From Alcaligenes endophyticus (GTDB lineage Bacteria; Pseudomonadota; Gammaproteobacteria; Burkholderiales; Burkholderiaceae_B), in contig NZ_JAPKND010000004.1 in assembly GCF_026344035.1 (NCBI RefSeq), positions 248,001 through 312,000 of the forward strand: DNA of 64,000 nucleotides. The letters are read 5' to 3'. Positions 54,659-63,945 of the stretch are shown here, piece by piece. How positions within the stretch are numbered: the first letter of the stretch is position 1; every line of letters begins with the position of its first letter. Under the pieces are notes generated by a model. That model did not search any database and was not told the DNA's origin. It saw only the letters and a list, made by a program, of their open reading frames with translations. The translations under genes and the position numbers were made by a program.

Positions 54659-55505
54659 ATCTTTATTCCCTCTGCCTAACGAGCAGGAGGCTACGCCTTT
54701 GCCGGTCACTAAGGCCAAACCTGCTCAACTTCCCTACTGTCAACCCGCCGTCCTACCCTTGGGCACCCAATGGCACACGATAACGCTAAACGGGGTCACG
54801 CTAGGCTATGTACTCAAACGCTCAAAACGCAAAACAGTAGGCTTAAGTGTCAATGACAGCGGCTTACAAATCACCGCACCGGTTTGGGTGTCAACGGCAC
54901 AGCTAGAGTCCGTGCTACAAAAAAAAGCCAATTGGATTATCACTAAACTTCAGCAACTCCAAGAGCGCCACGCTCTATTAGCCCTACAGCAAATTACTTG
55001 GCAAAATGGTGACCGCCTCCCCTACTTAGGGCAAGCTATTGTGCTACAACGGAATCCCGTACTGCCCACTACTATTTTTCAGGGTGAGTGTTTTGCGCCC
55101 CAAGACGGTAATATCCTATACTTACCTCTACGCCCAGAAGCCGATTCAGCGCAAATGCGCGATTTGACTCAAAGCTGGCTCCAACAACAGGCTCGACGCT
55201 ACTTTGAGCAGCGCCTACAACATTATTTAGATAAAGGTGCCCTAACCATGCAGCGCTTACGTTTGGCTGCACCGGCCAAACGCTGGGGTTCGTGTAACAG
55301 CGACGGCACCATCATGCTGAACTGGCGGCTCATTCATTTCCCACCTCATCTTATAGACTATGTCGTGGCTCACGAAGTGGCTCATTTAAAAGAAATGAAT
55401 CATAGCCGAGCTTTTTGGGACTTTGTCGAATTTCTGATGCCGGACTACCATTATGCACGCGCACAACTACGCCAGCATGAACCCGGCACCTTACCATTGC
55501 TATAA
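54624..55505 (+). CDS. YgjP/SprT-like zinc metallopeptidase (DUF45 family)
   Basis: 293 aa. The gluzincin motif VVAHEVAHLKEMNHSRAFW (HExxH plus downstream His) is near residue 250. RWGSCNSDGTIMLNWRLIHFP is the strictly conserved region before it. The N-terminal part has RSKRKTVGLSVNDSGLQITAP. DUF45 proteins are believed to be proteases, physiological target unknown. It overlaps plsC by 35 bases, so expression is probably coupled. Confidence 0.9.
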   Translation: MLDRLQLALFPKSLFPLPNEQEATPLPVTKAKPAQLPYCQPAVLPLGTQWHTITLNGVTLGYVLKRSKRKTVGLSVNDSGLQITAPVWVSTAQLESVLQKKANWIITKLQQLQERHALLALQQITWQNGDRLPYLGQAIVLQRNPVLPTTIFQGECFAPQDGNILYLPLRPEADSAQMRDLTQSWLQQQARRYFEQRLQHYLDKGALTMQRLRLAAPAKRWGSCNSDGTIMLNWRLIHFPPHLIDYVVAHEVAHLKEMNHSRAFWDFVEFLMPDYHYARAQLRQHEPGTLPLL

Positions 55506-55532
55506 GCAATTTTTATCTAACAGGAGATCCAC

Positions 55533-55928
55533 ATGCGTATACTGCACACCATGCTGCGAGTCGGCAACCTTGAGCGTTCACTGGCTTTTTACACTGACAT
55601 TCTAGGCATGCAGCTGTTACGTCAAAATGACTACCCAGACGGGCGTTTCACCTTAGCCTTTGTTGGCTATGGTGCAGAAAGCGACACGGCTGTACTAGAA
55701 CTGACTCATAATTGGGACACTGATAGCTACGACCTAGGGAATGCCTATGGCCATATCGCAATCGAAGTAGAAAATGCCTACAAAACCTGTGAGGACATCA
55801 AAGCAAAAGGCGGTAAAGTAGTACGTGAAGCTGGCCCCATGAAGCATGGCCAAACTGTTATTGCGTTTGTTGAAGACCCCGATGGTTACAAAGTCGAACT
55901 GATTCAAGCCAAAGGGCGAGTCGACTAA
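55533..55928 (+). CDS. gloA: Lactoylglutathione lyase (glyoxalase I)
   Basis: Detoxifies methylglyoxal as its glutathione hemithioacetal. 131 aa. Metal ligands fall in [18 protein letters not shown] (His 5), VLELTHNWD (Glu 56), YGHIAIEVE (His 74) and KVELIQAK (Glu 122), the nickel-type GloA set. CAGGAG lies 7 bases before the ATG. Confidence 0.96.
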   Translation: MRILHTMLRVGNLERSLAFYTDILGMQLLRQNDYPDGRFTLAFVGYGAESDTAVLELTHNWDTDSYDLGNAYGHIAIEVENAYKTCEDIKAKGGKVVREAGPMKHGQTVIAFVEDPDGYKVELIQAKGRVD

Positions 55929-56042
55929 GCAGCGTTCGTTTATGGGCCGTTCTCACCACGGCCTATATCATTCCAGCCCAGCTCACTGTAATCAGTCGCA
56001 TCCATACCATCCATACCTCTAGGCTCTTACTGTTTTTGCCAC

Positions 56043-57272
56043 ATGCTTAATATTCTTTGGCTCTGGTTTTTCCTGATTGCTGCTGCTAGTAGTTTTTATC
56101 AATGGCTAGCCCATGGTAAAGCCGACATCTTCGCCGACATGGTGCGCAGCCTATTTGATATGGCTGCTCTATCCGTCGATATTATGGTGCTGCTGTTTGG
56201 CACGCTGACACTATGGCTAGGCTTTTTACGCATCGCTGAGCAAGCGGGCTTAATCGACGTTCTAGGCCGCTGGCTTAGCCCCATATTCAGCCGTTTAATG
56301 CCTGACGTGCCCAAGGGTCACCCAGCACTAGGGCTTATCACCCTGAATTTTGCAGCGAACGGCCTAGGTTTAGATAATGCAGCCACTCCTATAGGCCTTC
56401 GAGCCATGAAAGAGTTGCAAAGTCTGAACCCACACAAAGACACCGCCACCAACGCGCAAATTTTATTTCTCGTTTTAAATACCTCTTCGCTCACCCTCTT
56501 GCCCGTCACTATATTTATGTATCGTGCCCAGCAAGGCGCTAGCGATCCCACCCTAGTATTTTTACCTATTTTATTAGCCACCTCAGCCTCTACTCTAGCA
56601 GCCTTATTTAGTGTCGCTTTAGTTCAACGCATACGCTTGTTAGATCCTGTGCTAATAGGTACTTTTGCTGCCCTAGCCGTTTTGCTGGGTGGTCTCATGG
56701 CGTTGCTGGCAACTTTAAGCGCAAGTGCGATACAAGCACTTTCGTCCTTAATGGGGAACCTTACCCTGTTGGGAATTATCTGGCTCTTTCTTTTCGTGGG
56801 CTGGCGTAAAAAAGTTCCCCTATACGACAGTTTTGTCGATGGAGCCAAAGAGGGCTTTCAAGTATCCAAAGAACTATTGCCCTACCTTGTTGCCATGCTA
56901 TGCGCCATTGGTGTCTTGCGTAGCTCTGGCGCCCTAGATTTACTGCTAGATGTAATCCGCTGGATAGTAATGCACATAGGCTGGGACACTCGTTTTATTG
57001 ATGCCTTGCCTACAGCCTTAGCTCGCCCCTTCTCGGGTGGCGCAGCACGCGCACTACTCATAGAAACCATGCAACACCATGGTGTAGATAGCTTCCCAGC
57101 ATTAATCGCTGCTACTGTACAAGGTAGTACCGAGACTACTTTTTATGTACTAGCGGTGTATTTTGGCTCGGTGGGGATACGCAGAGCCAGGCATGCTGTA
57201 GCGTGCGCCTTAACTGCCGACATCACCGGCATCGTCGCATCCATCACGGTGTGCTATTGGTTTTTTGCTTAA
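56043..57272 (+). CDS. Fused SpmA-SpmB-like nucleoside-recognition domain membrane protein
   Basis: 409 aa with about eight to ten hydrophobic helices. The N-terminal half resembles SpmA (LWLGFLRIAEQAGLIDVLGRWLSP, LNFAANGLGLDNAATPIGLRAMKELQ). The C-terminal half resembles SpmB (YDSFVDGAKEGFQVSKELLPYLVAMLCAIGVLRSSGALD, positions about 261-300, and STETTFYVLAVYFGSVGIRRA). In Bacillus these are two spore-maturation proteins; non-sporulating Proteobacteria carry the fusion, with unknown function. It converges on rsmA. Confidence 0.9.
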   Translation: MLNILWLWFFLIAAASSFYQWLAHGKADIFADMVRSLFDMAALSVDIMVLLFGTLTLWLGFLRIAEQAGLIDVLGRWLSPIFSRLMPDVPKGHPALGLITLNFAANGLGLDNAATPIGLRAMKELQSLNPHKDTATNAQILFLVLNTSSLTLLPVTIFMYRAQQGASDPTLVFLPILLATSASTLAALFSVALVQRIRLLDPVLIGTFAALAVLLGGLMALLATLSASAIQALSSLMGNLTLLGIIWLFLFVGWRKKVPLYDSFVDGAKEGFQVSKELLPYLVAMLCAIGVLRSSGALDLLLDVIRWIVMHIGWDTRFIDALPTALARPFSGGAARALLIETMQHHGVDSFPALIAATVQGSTETTFYVLAVYFGSVGIRRARHAVACALTADITGIVASITVCYWFFA

Positions 57273-57279
57273 CAATTAG

Positions 57280-57312
57280 CATGGCCCGTTTGGCAGTGTG
57301 CTATGGGCCATG
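57280..57312. terminator. Hairpin between the SpmAB-like gene and rsmA
   Basis: 8-bp stem CATGGCCC/GGGCCATG around a 17-base loop in the 45-base gap of two convergent genes. No T tract; termination is plausible by position. Confidence 0.45.
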
Positions 57313-57317
57313 ATTCA

Positions 57318-58106
57318 TCAAGCTTTTAGCAGACCTACATCCTGTATAAAATCAGACAGAGCGATGTACTGTTCTAGACTTAACTCTGCTGGCCGCGCTG
57401 TATCTGCAATGCCTAACCCCTGCCAATCAATCACACGACTCCAATCGCCTAAACCGCCTCTTAGCATTTTTCGTCGTTGTGCAAAGGCACGTGTGAGCAC
57501 CTGTGAAAACACCTTCATACTGCGTGGTTGAGGCCTGTCTTGAGGCAAGGGGATCATACGCACCACTGCTGACACCACTCGTGGAGGAGGATCAAAAGCG
57601 TCAGGCGCTACGTCAAACAGCTTATACATACGATAGCGAGCCTGCAGCATCACGGAAAGACGGCTGTAATCAGCCGACCCAGGCTTAGCTACCATACGGT
57701 CAATGACCTCGCGCTGCAGCATAAAATGCTGATCAATCACCTGATCTGCCGCGCCAAGCAAGTGAAACAACAGAGGGCTAGAAATATTGTAGGGCAAATT
57801 ACCTACAATTCGCAGTTGTGAGCCTAGCGTCGTGAAGTCAACCTGCAACGCATCAGCCTCAATTAACTCGAACCTATCCGCAGGATATTTTTTTCTTAAG
57901 CGCGCCGCCAGATCACGATCAATTTCTACTACTTTTAGCTTATCTAACTGCTGCACCAATGGTGCAGTTAAGGCAGATAAGCCTGGTCCGATTTCAACCA
58001 TATTGTCACCAGCGTGCGGGGCGATAGCCCGCACAATGGAGTCAATGACGGCTTCATCGACTAAAAAATGCTGCCCAAAGCGTTTACGGGCCTGATGTTG
58101 CGCCAT
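57318..58106 (-). CDS. rsmA: 16S rRNA (adenine1518/1519-N6)-dimethyltransferase
   Basis: Dimethylates two adjacent adenines in helix 45 of 16S rRNA (formerly KsgA). 262 aa. [15 protein letters not shown], the SAM site [15 protein letters not shown] (about residues 38-52), the NLPYN catalytic motif in [17 protein letters not shown], and [22 protein letters not shown] are all present. Follows surA by 15 bases. Confidence 0.97.
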   Translation of the reverse strand: MAQHQARKRFGQHFLVDEAVIDSIVRAIAPHAGDNMVEIGPGLSALTAPLVQQLDKLKVVEIDRDLAARLRKKYPADRFELIEADALQVDFTTLGSQLRIVGNLPYNISSPLLFHLLGAADQVIDQHFMLQREVIDRMVAKPGSADYSRLSVMLQARYRMYKLFDVAPDAFDPPPRVVSAVVRMIPLPQDRPQPRSMKVFSQVLTRAFAQRRKMLRGGLGDWSRVIDWQGLGIADTARPAELSLEQYIALSDFIQDVGLLKA

Positions 58107-58121
58107 GTAAAAAAACCTCGC

Positions 58122-59549
58122 CTACTCTGCACTGCTGGATTTCTCCAGTCGATTATCAATATAGGCTTTACCACGCACACCATTTAACCAGTCTTCAAAG
58201 GCTGGCTCGGCACGACGTTGGAAAAGAATTTGGCGTGCCTGAGAGCGGCGGTATTCATTTTCCATATTCCGAGTGCGGCGCTCAATGACTTGAATTAAAT
58301 GCCAGCCAAACTGACTTTTAACCGGCTCCCCCACTTGACCATCTTGCAATTTATCCATCGCCTGCTCGAATGAGGGGACTGTTTCGCCCGGAGATAACCA
58401 GCCTAAATCGCCTCCTTGAGGAGCAGAACTATCCTCAGAGTAGCGTTTGGCCAGATCCTCGAAGCTTTCACCATGCGCAATACGCTGTTGTAATTGTCGT
58501 ATACGCTGCTCAGCCTGCGCATCATCCATGACTTGCGACAATTTAACCAGAATATGGCGTGCATGCGTTTGCGTCACCATCATGGACTGATCACCTTGCT
58601 TACTTTGTGCATCGGCAAGGCGAGGCTCCACATTTTGCGTTCCGCCTACGGAGTCTAAAACTTTCAGAATATGATAGCCCTGGCCACTGCGTATCAAATC
58701 CGACACCTGCCCCGGATTTAATGAGCGTGTAGCCTGAACAAATAAATCAGGCCACTCTTCTGCGGCTCTTACCCCTAATACTCCACCTCGCAAGGCCTCT
58801 TGACCTTCAGACTGTGCTACCGCTAAACCAGCGAAATCAGCACCGCTACGCAACTGTTGTAACAGTTGCTGTGCTTTTTGGTGAATAGCCTGTTCTTCGG
58901 CAGCCGAGGCAGACTCTGGAACACGTAGTAAAATCTGCGCCAAAGCCAGTTCGGCGGTAGGTGATGCCGTTGCTCCGCCCCCACCCAACGCAGCGATTCC
59001 TTGCTGCCCCCCTTCGGTACGTAAAAAAGCATCAATATCACCATCTGTGATGTTAATAGTGCTATCTACAACGCGCATGCGTAATTGGTCTTGCATAATT
59101 TCTTGACGCAACGTGGCCATGTAATCTTCCCACCGCACACCATTGCGCTCTACCTCAGCACGCAGTTGTTGCTCAGTGAAATTATTACGCTGGGCGATCA
59201 CTTGCAACGCTTCTAAGACATTCGCATCAGTAACCCGTATCCCTAAGGCACGTGCCTCTTGCTCTTCCAATCGCTCCATAATCATGCGCTGCAAGACCTG
59301 GCGACGCATGGTCTCCATATCAGGCATAGGCACATTCTGATGTTTAAGCTGTGCCACCAAAGGCTCTAACTGCCCCTGCACCTGACGCAAGGTAATCACA
59401 TCATCATTGACTACTGCAGCAATCCCGTCAACAAAACCATTAGCTGGCGCCTGTGTTGACGCTGCCTTCTGCGCCCAAGCGGTAGATACCACCCCGAGCG
59501 CAGAACTTAAGCCTACGGCCAACACAGCAGTTTTTAAACTGAAACGCAT
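58122..59549 (-). CDS. surA: Periplasmic chaperone / peptidyl-prolyl isomerase SurA
   Basis: Guides outer-membrane proteins, including LptD, to the BAM complex. 475 aa from ATG at 59549 (MRFSLKTAVLAVGLS); a start 9 bases earlier (MSKMRF) is also possible. The signal peptide ends STAWAQ. The SurA N-domain (FVDGIAAVVNDDVITLRQVQ) is followed by two parvulin domains (about 210-320 and 335-440; second shows ARHILVKL, YSEDSSAPQGGDLGWLSPGE). Directly after lptD, with its ribosome site inside the lptD 3' end. Confidence 0.95.
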   Translation of the reverse strand: MRFSLKTAVLAVGLSSALGVVSTAWAQKAASTQAPANGFVDGIAAVVNDDVITLRQVQGQLEPLVAQLKHQNVPMPDMETMRRQVLQRMIMERLEEQEARALGIRVTDANVLEALQVIAQRNNFTEQQLRAEVERNGVRWEDYMATLRQEIMQDQLRMRVVDSTINITDGDIDAFLRTEGGQQGIAALGGGGATASPTAELALAQILLRVPESASAAEEQAIHQKAQQLLQQLRSGADFAGLAVAQSEGQEALRGGVLGVRAAEEWPDLFVQATRSLNPGQVSDLIRSGQGYHILKVLDSVGGTQNVEPRLADAQSKQGDQSMMVTQTHARHILVKLSQVMDDAQAEQRIRQLQQRIAHGESFEDLAKRYSEDSSAPQGGDLGWLSPGETVPSFEQAMDKLQDGQVGEPVKSQFGWHLIQVIERRTRNMENEYRRSQARQILFQRRAEPAFEDWLNGVRGKAYIDNRLEKSSSAE

Positions 59550-59550
59550 C

Positions 59551-61899
59551 TTACTCATACCTCTCAAAGGTCGATTTTTCTGGTATCGGTGTGGTCACGG
59601 GCTCATAACCTACCACTCGATCGCGCAACAAGCGCATCGGATCGTTGCCTATCCCGCCGAGACCCGACAACTCTAACTGAAAGAAAATTGCTTGGTTGGT
59701 TTCTTTAGCTGAAATGGCGTAACGTTGGACCACCATTCTACCTACCCAACAACAATCCCCTTTATATTCCAGACCTAAAATAGACTGGGTGCTGCGACTT
59801 TCGTTCAAGGAGTAATCAAACCTTCCTATCCCATAAAGCTTATTACTTAGGGGCCACTGGGCCGTCAACGAGACACTTTCTTTAGTTTTATCTTCACCTG
59901 AAAAGTACTGATAACGCACCACATCAGGATCTCGCTCATAACGGTAATTGGCGGCCAATGTCGCTAAACGCTGTGGCCGCCAACGCACCCCAGTGGTCAT
60001 ACGATTACGCTCACCACTTTCAGATCTAAACTGGGCATCAAAATTAACGGAAAACGTGTTCGTTAGCGCAGCATATGCACCAACCAAATAGTCCGAGCGG
60101 GTATCGGTACGAGCTTTACGCTCAGACAATGTCACTCGTTGGTCTTCAAAGTATAAGCGCTGTGCGGCCTGCAATACCACCCGCTCAAAGCCGGTATCCG
60201 CGTCCATCCAACGAGTCGTTAAGCCCAAGCTTAGCTGGTTGGCATTGGCGATTCTATCCCAACCACCCGAGTAAATGTTTTCGCTAAAGGCTTGAGCAAA
60301 GTTAAAGCTACTTATGTCGGTATCAAAAATAGGTAAGTCGTTTTGATCGCGATAAGGAACATATAAATAGTAAGCGCGCGGCTCTAGCGTTTGTATGGAT
60401 GAATTCCCAAACAAAGTAGTATTGCGCTCAAACGTCATGCCTGAATCTAAAGAAAAAAGAGGCAATGCACGCCCAGCTTGCGTGGGCTTGTTAATGTATT
60501 GCGGTAAATCAGTGGTGTGCCAGCGCGTATCATACTGACTAAGGTGCATGCCCATTTTGGGTGTGACGTACCAGCCTGCTTTAACAACAGGATAAGCCAC
60601 CGTGGTATACGACGTTAAACGACTGCCATCGGGTGCACGGCGTTCACCTCGCCAACGATCAAAAACCGAATGGCGCCCAGAATAAAAGGGCATGTGAAAG
60701 CGTGTTGCGGTGTTTTCACTCGTAACGTCAAAACCACCCCAGTCGTAATGCCGAGCATCGACCCGAAACTCTGGTAAGCGGTCATACTGAGGGGTACGAT
60801 AACCCGCCGTTGCATCCTGCAGAGTCTGGTATTTATAGGCCCGCACCGAACTGCTCACATACTGAGAAATTCCCCAATTAACCCCCACCGTACTACTAAG
60901 ATCTTGCAGCGTGGCATCGTCTATACCGAAACTGCTGAAATCACGAAAGTAATCATCATCGGATACTTTACGTAAATCGGCATCCCACGTCAGGCTGGGA
61001 GCCAAAGTTTGGCGAAACGTAGCCGCCCCGAACCAGCGTTTTCGGTCAAGCTCTTTATCTTTCGCCAGATAAGTACCTGAAAGCTCACCAGAGTAACCGT
61101 TACCAAGATACCGAAACTCGCCGCCCAGCATCATGCCTCGTTTCCATAATAAACGAGGAGTTAAGGTGGCGTCGAAATTAGGGGCTAAATTCAGATAGTA
61201 AGGCAGGCTGATATCTAAGCCACTACGCGTCGTCATACCGTACGTGGGCATGAGGAATCCAGACTTGCGCTCTTTTCGCAAAGGAAAGCTCAAGTAGGGT
61301 GAATACAGTAACGGCACACCCTTAAAGTACAACACCCCGTGTTTGGCTACCCCTTCGTTTTCTGCCGAGTACAAATCCAGCGTGGGTGCTTTAATGTACC
61401 AAGCAGGCTCTGGGCACGGGCAACCTGAATACACCACTGACTGTAAGCGGGTATGATTGCGACTAAGAATGCTTGCTTCAGCCGCTTGGCCGGTGCCCCC
61501 TGCGTTCCCTAACCAGAAATGGGGTGCGCTCATGGTGCCCGTTTCGGCATCCAGGTTGTAGCGAAATCCAGGGCTGCGTGCGATCGTGCCATCGCGCATG
61601 ATTAAACCATTGCCGCTCACTACCACTTCACTGGTATTGCGGTCATAATCTATCTGATCGCCTTTTACCACGGAGTCGATGCGGCGTACTTGAGCATGAC
61701 CTTGAATGCGCAATTTACCCTCTTCGGTAGCATTCATTTGATCACCAATCAGGTATACGCTCATATCCTCTTCGGGCATAGGTCTGGCGGTTAGCTGTGG
61801 TGATAGCTGCAAAGCGGGACGCGCATTATCCGGCCCAGCCGCCCCTACGAGGCTCGTGCCTGCTACCCACAATGAAAGGACCCAAACGGTAATTCGCAC
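59551..61899 (-). CDS. lptD: LPS-assembly outer-membrane protein LptD
   Basis: Inserts lipopolysaccharide into the outer leaflet with LptE. 782 aa, GTG start at 61899 with AGGAGG about 10 bases upstream. Signal peptide (about 1-20) ending LVGAAG. The OstA/LptA-like N-domain (VYLIGDQMNATEEGKLRIQGHAQVRRID in part) occupies about 45-160. The barrel begins at about 200 (PYLSFPLRKERKSGFLMPTYG). A Cys pair in YKGDCCWVGR near the C-terminus and SGCPCPEP near residue 153 are candidates for the interdomain disulphides known in LptD. Confidence 0.96.
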   Translation of the reverse strand: MRITVWVLSLWVAGTSLVGAAGPDNARPALQLSPQLTARPMPEEDMSVYLIGDQMNATEEGKLRIQGHAQVRRIDSVVKGDQIDYDRNTSEVVVSGNGLIMRDGTIARSPGFRYNLDAETGTMSAPHFWLGNAGGTGQAAEASILSRNHTRLQSVVYSGCPCPEPAWYIKAPTLDLYSAENEGVAKHGVLYFKGVPLLYSPYLSFPLRKERKSGFLMPTYGMTTRSGLDISLPYYLNLAPNFDATLTPRLLWKRGMMLGGEFRYLGNGYSGELSGTYLAKDKELDRKRWFGAATFRQTLAPSLTWDADLRKVSDDDYFRDFSSFGIDDATLQDLSSTVGVNWGISQYVSSSVRAYKYQTLQDATAGYRTPQYDRLPEFRVDARHYDWGGFDVTSENTATRFHMPFYSGRHSVFDRWRGERRAPDGSRLTSYTTVAYPVVKAGWYVTPKMGMHLSQYDTRWHTTDLPQYINKPTQAGRALPLFSLDSGMTFERNTTLFGNSSIQTLEPRAYYLYVPYRDQNDLPIFDTDISSFNFAQAFSENIYSGGWDRIANANQLSLGLTTRWMDADTGFERVVLQAAQRLYFEDQRVTLSERKARTDTRSDYLVGAYAALTNTFSVNFDAQFRSESGERNRMTTGVRWRPQRLATLAANYRYERDPDVVRYQYFSGEDKTKESVSLTAQWPLSNKLYGIGRFDYSLNESRSTQSILGLEYKGDCCWVGRMVVQRYAISAKETNQAIFFQLELSGLGGIGNDPMRLLRDRVVGYEPVTTPIPEKSTFERYE

Positions 61900-62041
61900 T
61901 AAAAAGGCGCCTCCTGGTTTGTATACCTCATTTTTTGCACAAGACTACTGCGATTGAGGCAACGAGCCAGTATTATAGTTAAGCCTGCCCTGTAACGGCA
62001 CATATAAAATCAAATCAGTTCTCGCCTCAATTACATTGCTC

Positions 62042-63088
62042 ATGTCAGACTCTCTTGCTTTAGCCCACGATCCTCGTTATCAACAACTACACAACTGGCT
62101 CACCGCCTTAAAAGAAAGCCATGCTTTAGACTTAAGTTCATTAACGCCCGCCTCTAGTGATGCTAGCTTTAGACGTTATTTCCGTATAAATAACGATAAA
62201 GTGTCGTTAATTGTCATGGATGCCCCGCCGCCCCAAGAAGACATTGCCCCTTTCTTGCATGTTACGCAACTGCTGCAAGCGGTAAATGTCACCGTACCGG
62301 AAATTATCGCTGCCGATACGGAACATGGTTTTATTTTAATGTCCGATTTAGGGCACCACAATTTTTACCATGCCTTACAAAACACGCCCACCCAAGCTGA
62401 AATAGATGCACTCTATCGCCCCACTCTGGAAGTGTTAGTCCGAGTTCAAAAGGCAGACACTACCGGTTTGCCCGTATACAACGAAGCGAAATTACTTGAA
62501 GAGCTACAAGTGTTTCCCGAATGGTTTCTGGCAAAGCACGCCAATATCACCTTAAGTGATACCGAGAGCGTGCAACTGCAGGAATGCTTTCAGATGCTGA
62601 CGCATTACAACTCACAGGGCGCACAAGTCATCGTATTGCGCGACTTTCATAGTCCTAACCTAATGCTACCGCTACCAGGCAGTAATGAGCCGGGCCTGAT
62701 TGATTACCAAGACGCCGTTTTGGGTCCTATTACTTATGACATCGCCTCGCTCATCATGGATGCCCGTCATACTTGGGACGAAGCGCAACAACTGGACTGG
62801 GCTATACGCTATTGGCAAGCCGCTTTTGCCGCAGGCCTGAATGTCCCTGACGACTTTGCCGTTTTCCATCAGCAGTACGAGTGGATGAGCCTCCAGCGCA
62901 ACCTTCGGATTCTGGGCGTTTTTGTACGTCTGTCCTTACGAGACAACAAGCACCACTACTTAGAGCATCTGCCCCGCTTATTGACCTACGTTCGTCAAGT
63001 GGCTAGCCGCTATCAAAGCCTTAGCCCTATCTTAAAAATAGTGGATCGGGCAGAAGGGCGAAAAACGGTATTAGGAGTCACTCTCTGA
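62042..63088 (+). CDS. amgK: N-acetylmuramate/N-acetylglucosamine kinase AmgK
   Basis: Phosphorylates MurNAc and GlcNAc at the anomeric position in the cell-wall recycling bypass. 348 aa from ATG at 62042 (MSDSLALAHDPRYQQL). APH-like kinase fold: substrate/ATP loop SDASFRRYFRI, catalytic VIVLRDFHSPNLMLP, and magnesium site GLIDYQDAVLGPITYDIASL. It ends one base into the murU ATG (TGATG). Divergent from lptD; the same pairing is known from Pseudomonas and other Proteobacteria. Confidence 0.94.
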   Translation: MSDSLALAHDPRYQQLHNWLTALKESHALDLSSLTPASSDASFRRYFRINNDKVSLIVMDAPPPQEDIAPFLHVTQLLQAVNVTVPEIIAADTEHGFILMSDLGHHNFYHALQNTPTQAEIDALYRPTLEVLVRVQKADTTGLPVYNEAKLLEELQVFPEWFLAKHANITLSDTESVQLQECFQMLTHYNSQGAQVIVLRDFHSPNLMLPLPGSNEPGLIDYQDAVLGPITYDIASLIMDARHTWDEAQQLDWAIRYWQAAFAAGLNVPDDFAVFHQQYEWMSLQRNLRILGVFVRLSLRDNKHHYLEHLPRLLTYVRQVASRYQSLSPILKIVDRAEGRKTVLGVTL

Positions 63089-63801
63089 TGCGCGCCATGA
63101 TACTGGCGGCGGGGCGTGGTGAACGCATGCGCCCCCTTACTGACATCCGCCCAAAACCTCTTATACAAGCAGGCGACAAAGCGCTGATCAGTTGGAATAT
63201 AGAAAAGCTGGTTCAAGCTGGTATTTGTGACATTATCATTAACCATGCTTGGTTAGGCCAGCAAATTGTTGATTACCTTGGTAATGGACACGCATACGGG
63301 GCTACGCTTCATTACTCGGCAGAAAACCCTGCCCTAGAAACCGCTGGCGGTATCGCTCAAGCACTGCCTTTTTTTGAAGATCAACCATTTTTAGTGATCA
63401 ATGCTGATATCTGGACGGATTGGGATGCCTGCCAAGCATTTGATATGGCCGCTCAGTTAATGCCACAAGATTTAGCCAGTTTGCTCTTAGTGCCTAACCC
63501 TGAGCATCATCCTGAGGGCGACTTTGGCGTTCAAAGCGACAGCGCTTACTTATGCCCCAAAGATCGGCCCAACAGTTCCGCCTACACCTTAAGCGGCATA
63601 GGGGTTTATAAGCCAGAACTCTTTGCATCCATACCCGCAAAACAAAGTGCCAAGTCAGCCACTTTATTGCATCAAGCGATTGCCCAATCTCGTATCAAAG
63701 GCTTTATACATCCAGGCTATTGGATTGACGTCGGTACTGTAGAACGTCTCCACCAACTCGAACAGCACTTGGAATCCAAGCAAGGCTCGCGTTACACTTA
63801 G
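63088..63801 (+). CDS. murU: N-acetylmuramate alpha-1-phosphate uridylyltransferase MurU
   Basis: Makes UDP-MurNAc from MurNAc-1-phosphate, letting recycled sugar bypass the MurA step targeted by fosfomycin. 237 aa. The nucleotidyltransferase signature MILAAGRGERMRPLTDIRPKPL is at residues 4-25 (split across these positions), NADIWTDWD holds a metal-binding Asp and HPGYWIDVGTVERL the C-terminal one. Coupled to amgK. Confidence 0.95.
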   Translation: MRAMILAAGRGERMRPLTDIRPKPLIQAGDKALISWNIEKLVQAGICDIIINHAWLGQQIVDYLGNGHAYGATLHYSAENPALETAGGIAQALPFFEDQPFLVINADIWTDWDACQAFDMAAQLMPQDLASLLLVPNPEHHPEGDFGVQSDSAYLCPKDRPNSSAYTLSGIGVYKPELFASIPAKQSAKSATLLHQAIAQSRIKGFIHPGYWIDVGTVERLHQLEQHLESKQGSRYT

Positions 63802-63833
63802 AGAACTGCTAGCCCGTATCTAAACCCTACATT

Positions 63834-63877
63834 CGGCAACAAGCCCTGTTCGCTATCACCACACAGGGGCTTTGCCG
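63834..63877 (+). terminator. Candidate hairpin after murU
   Basis: Stem formed by CGGCA (63834-63838) with TGCCG and AAGCCC (63841-63846) with GGGCTT, extended by TGT/ACA, with a two-base bulge. No T tract follows, so this is only a possible terminator. Confidence 0.4.
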
Positions 63878-63945
63878 ATTATGCTGTCTGATTTTGTAAA
63901 CTGGAATCTTCACATTCCGCCTGCCTCACAGGAACATGTGTCCCT

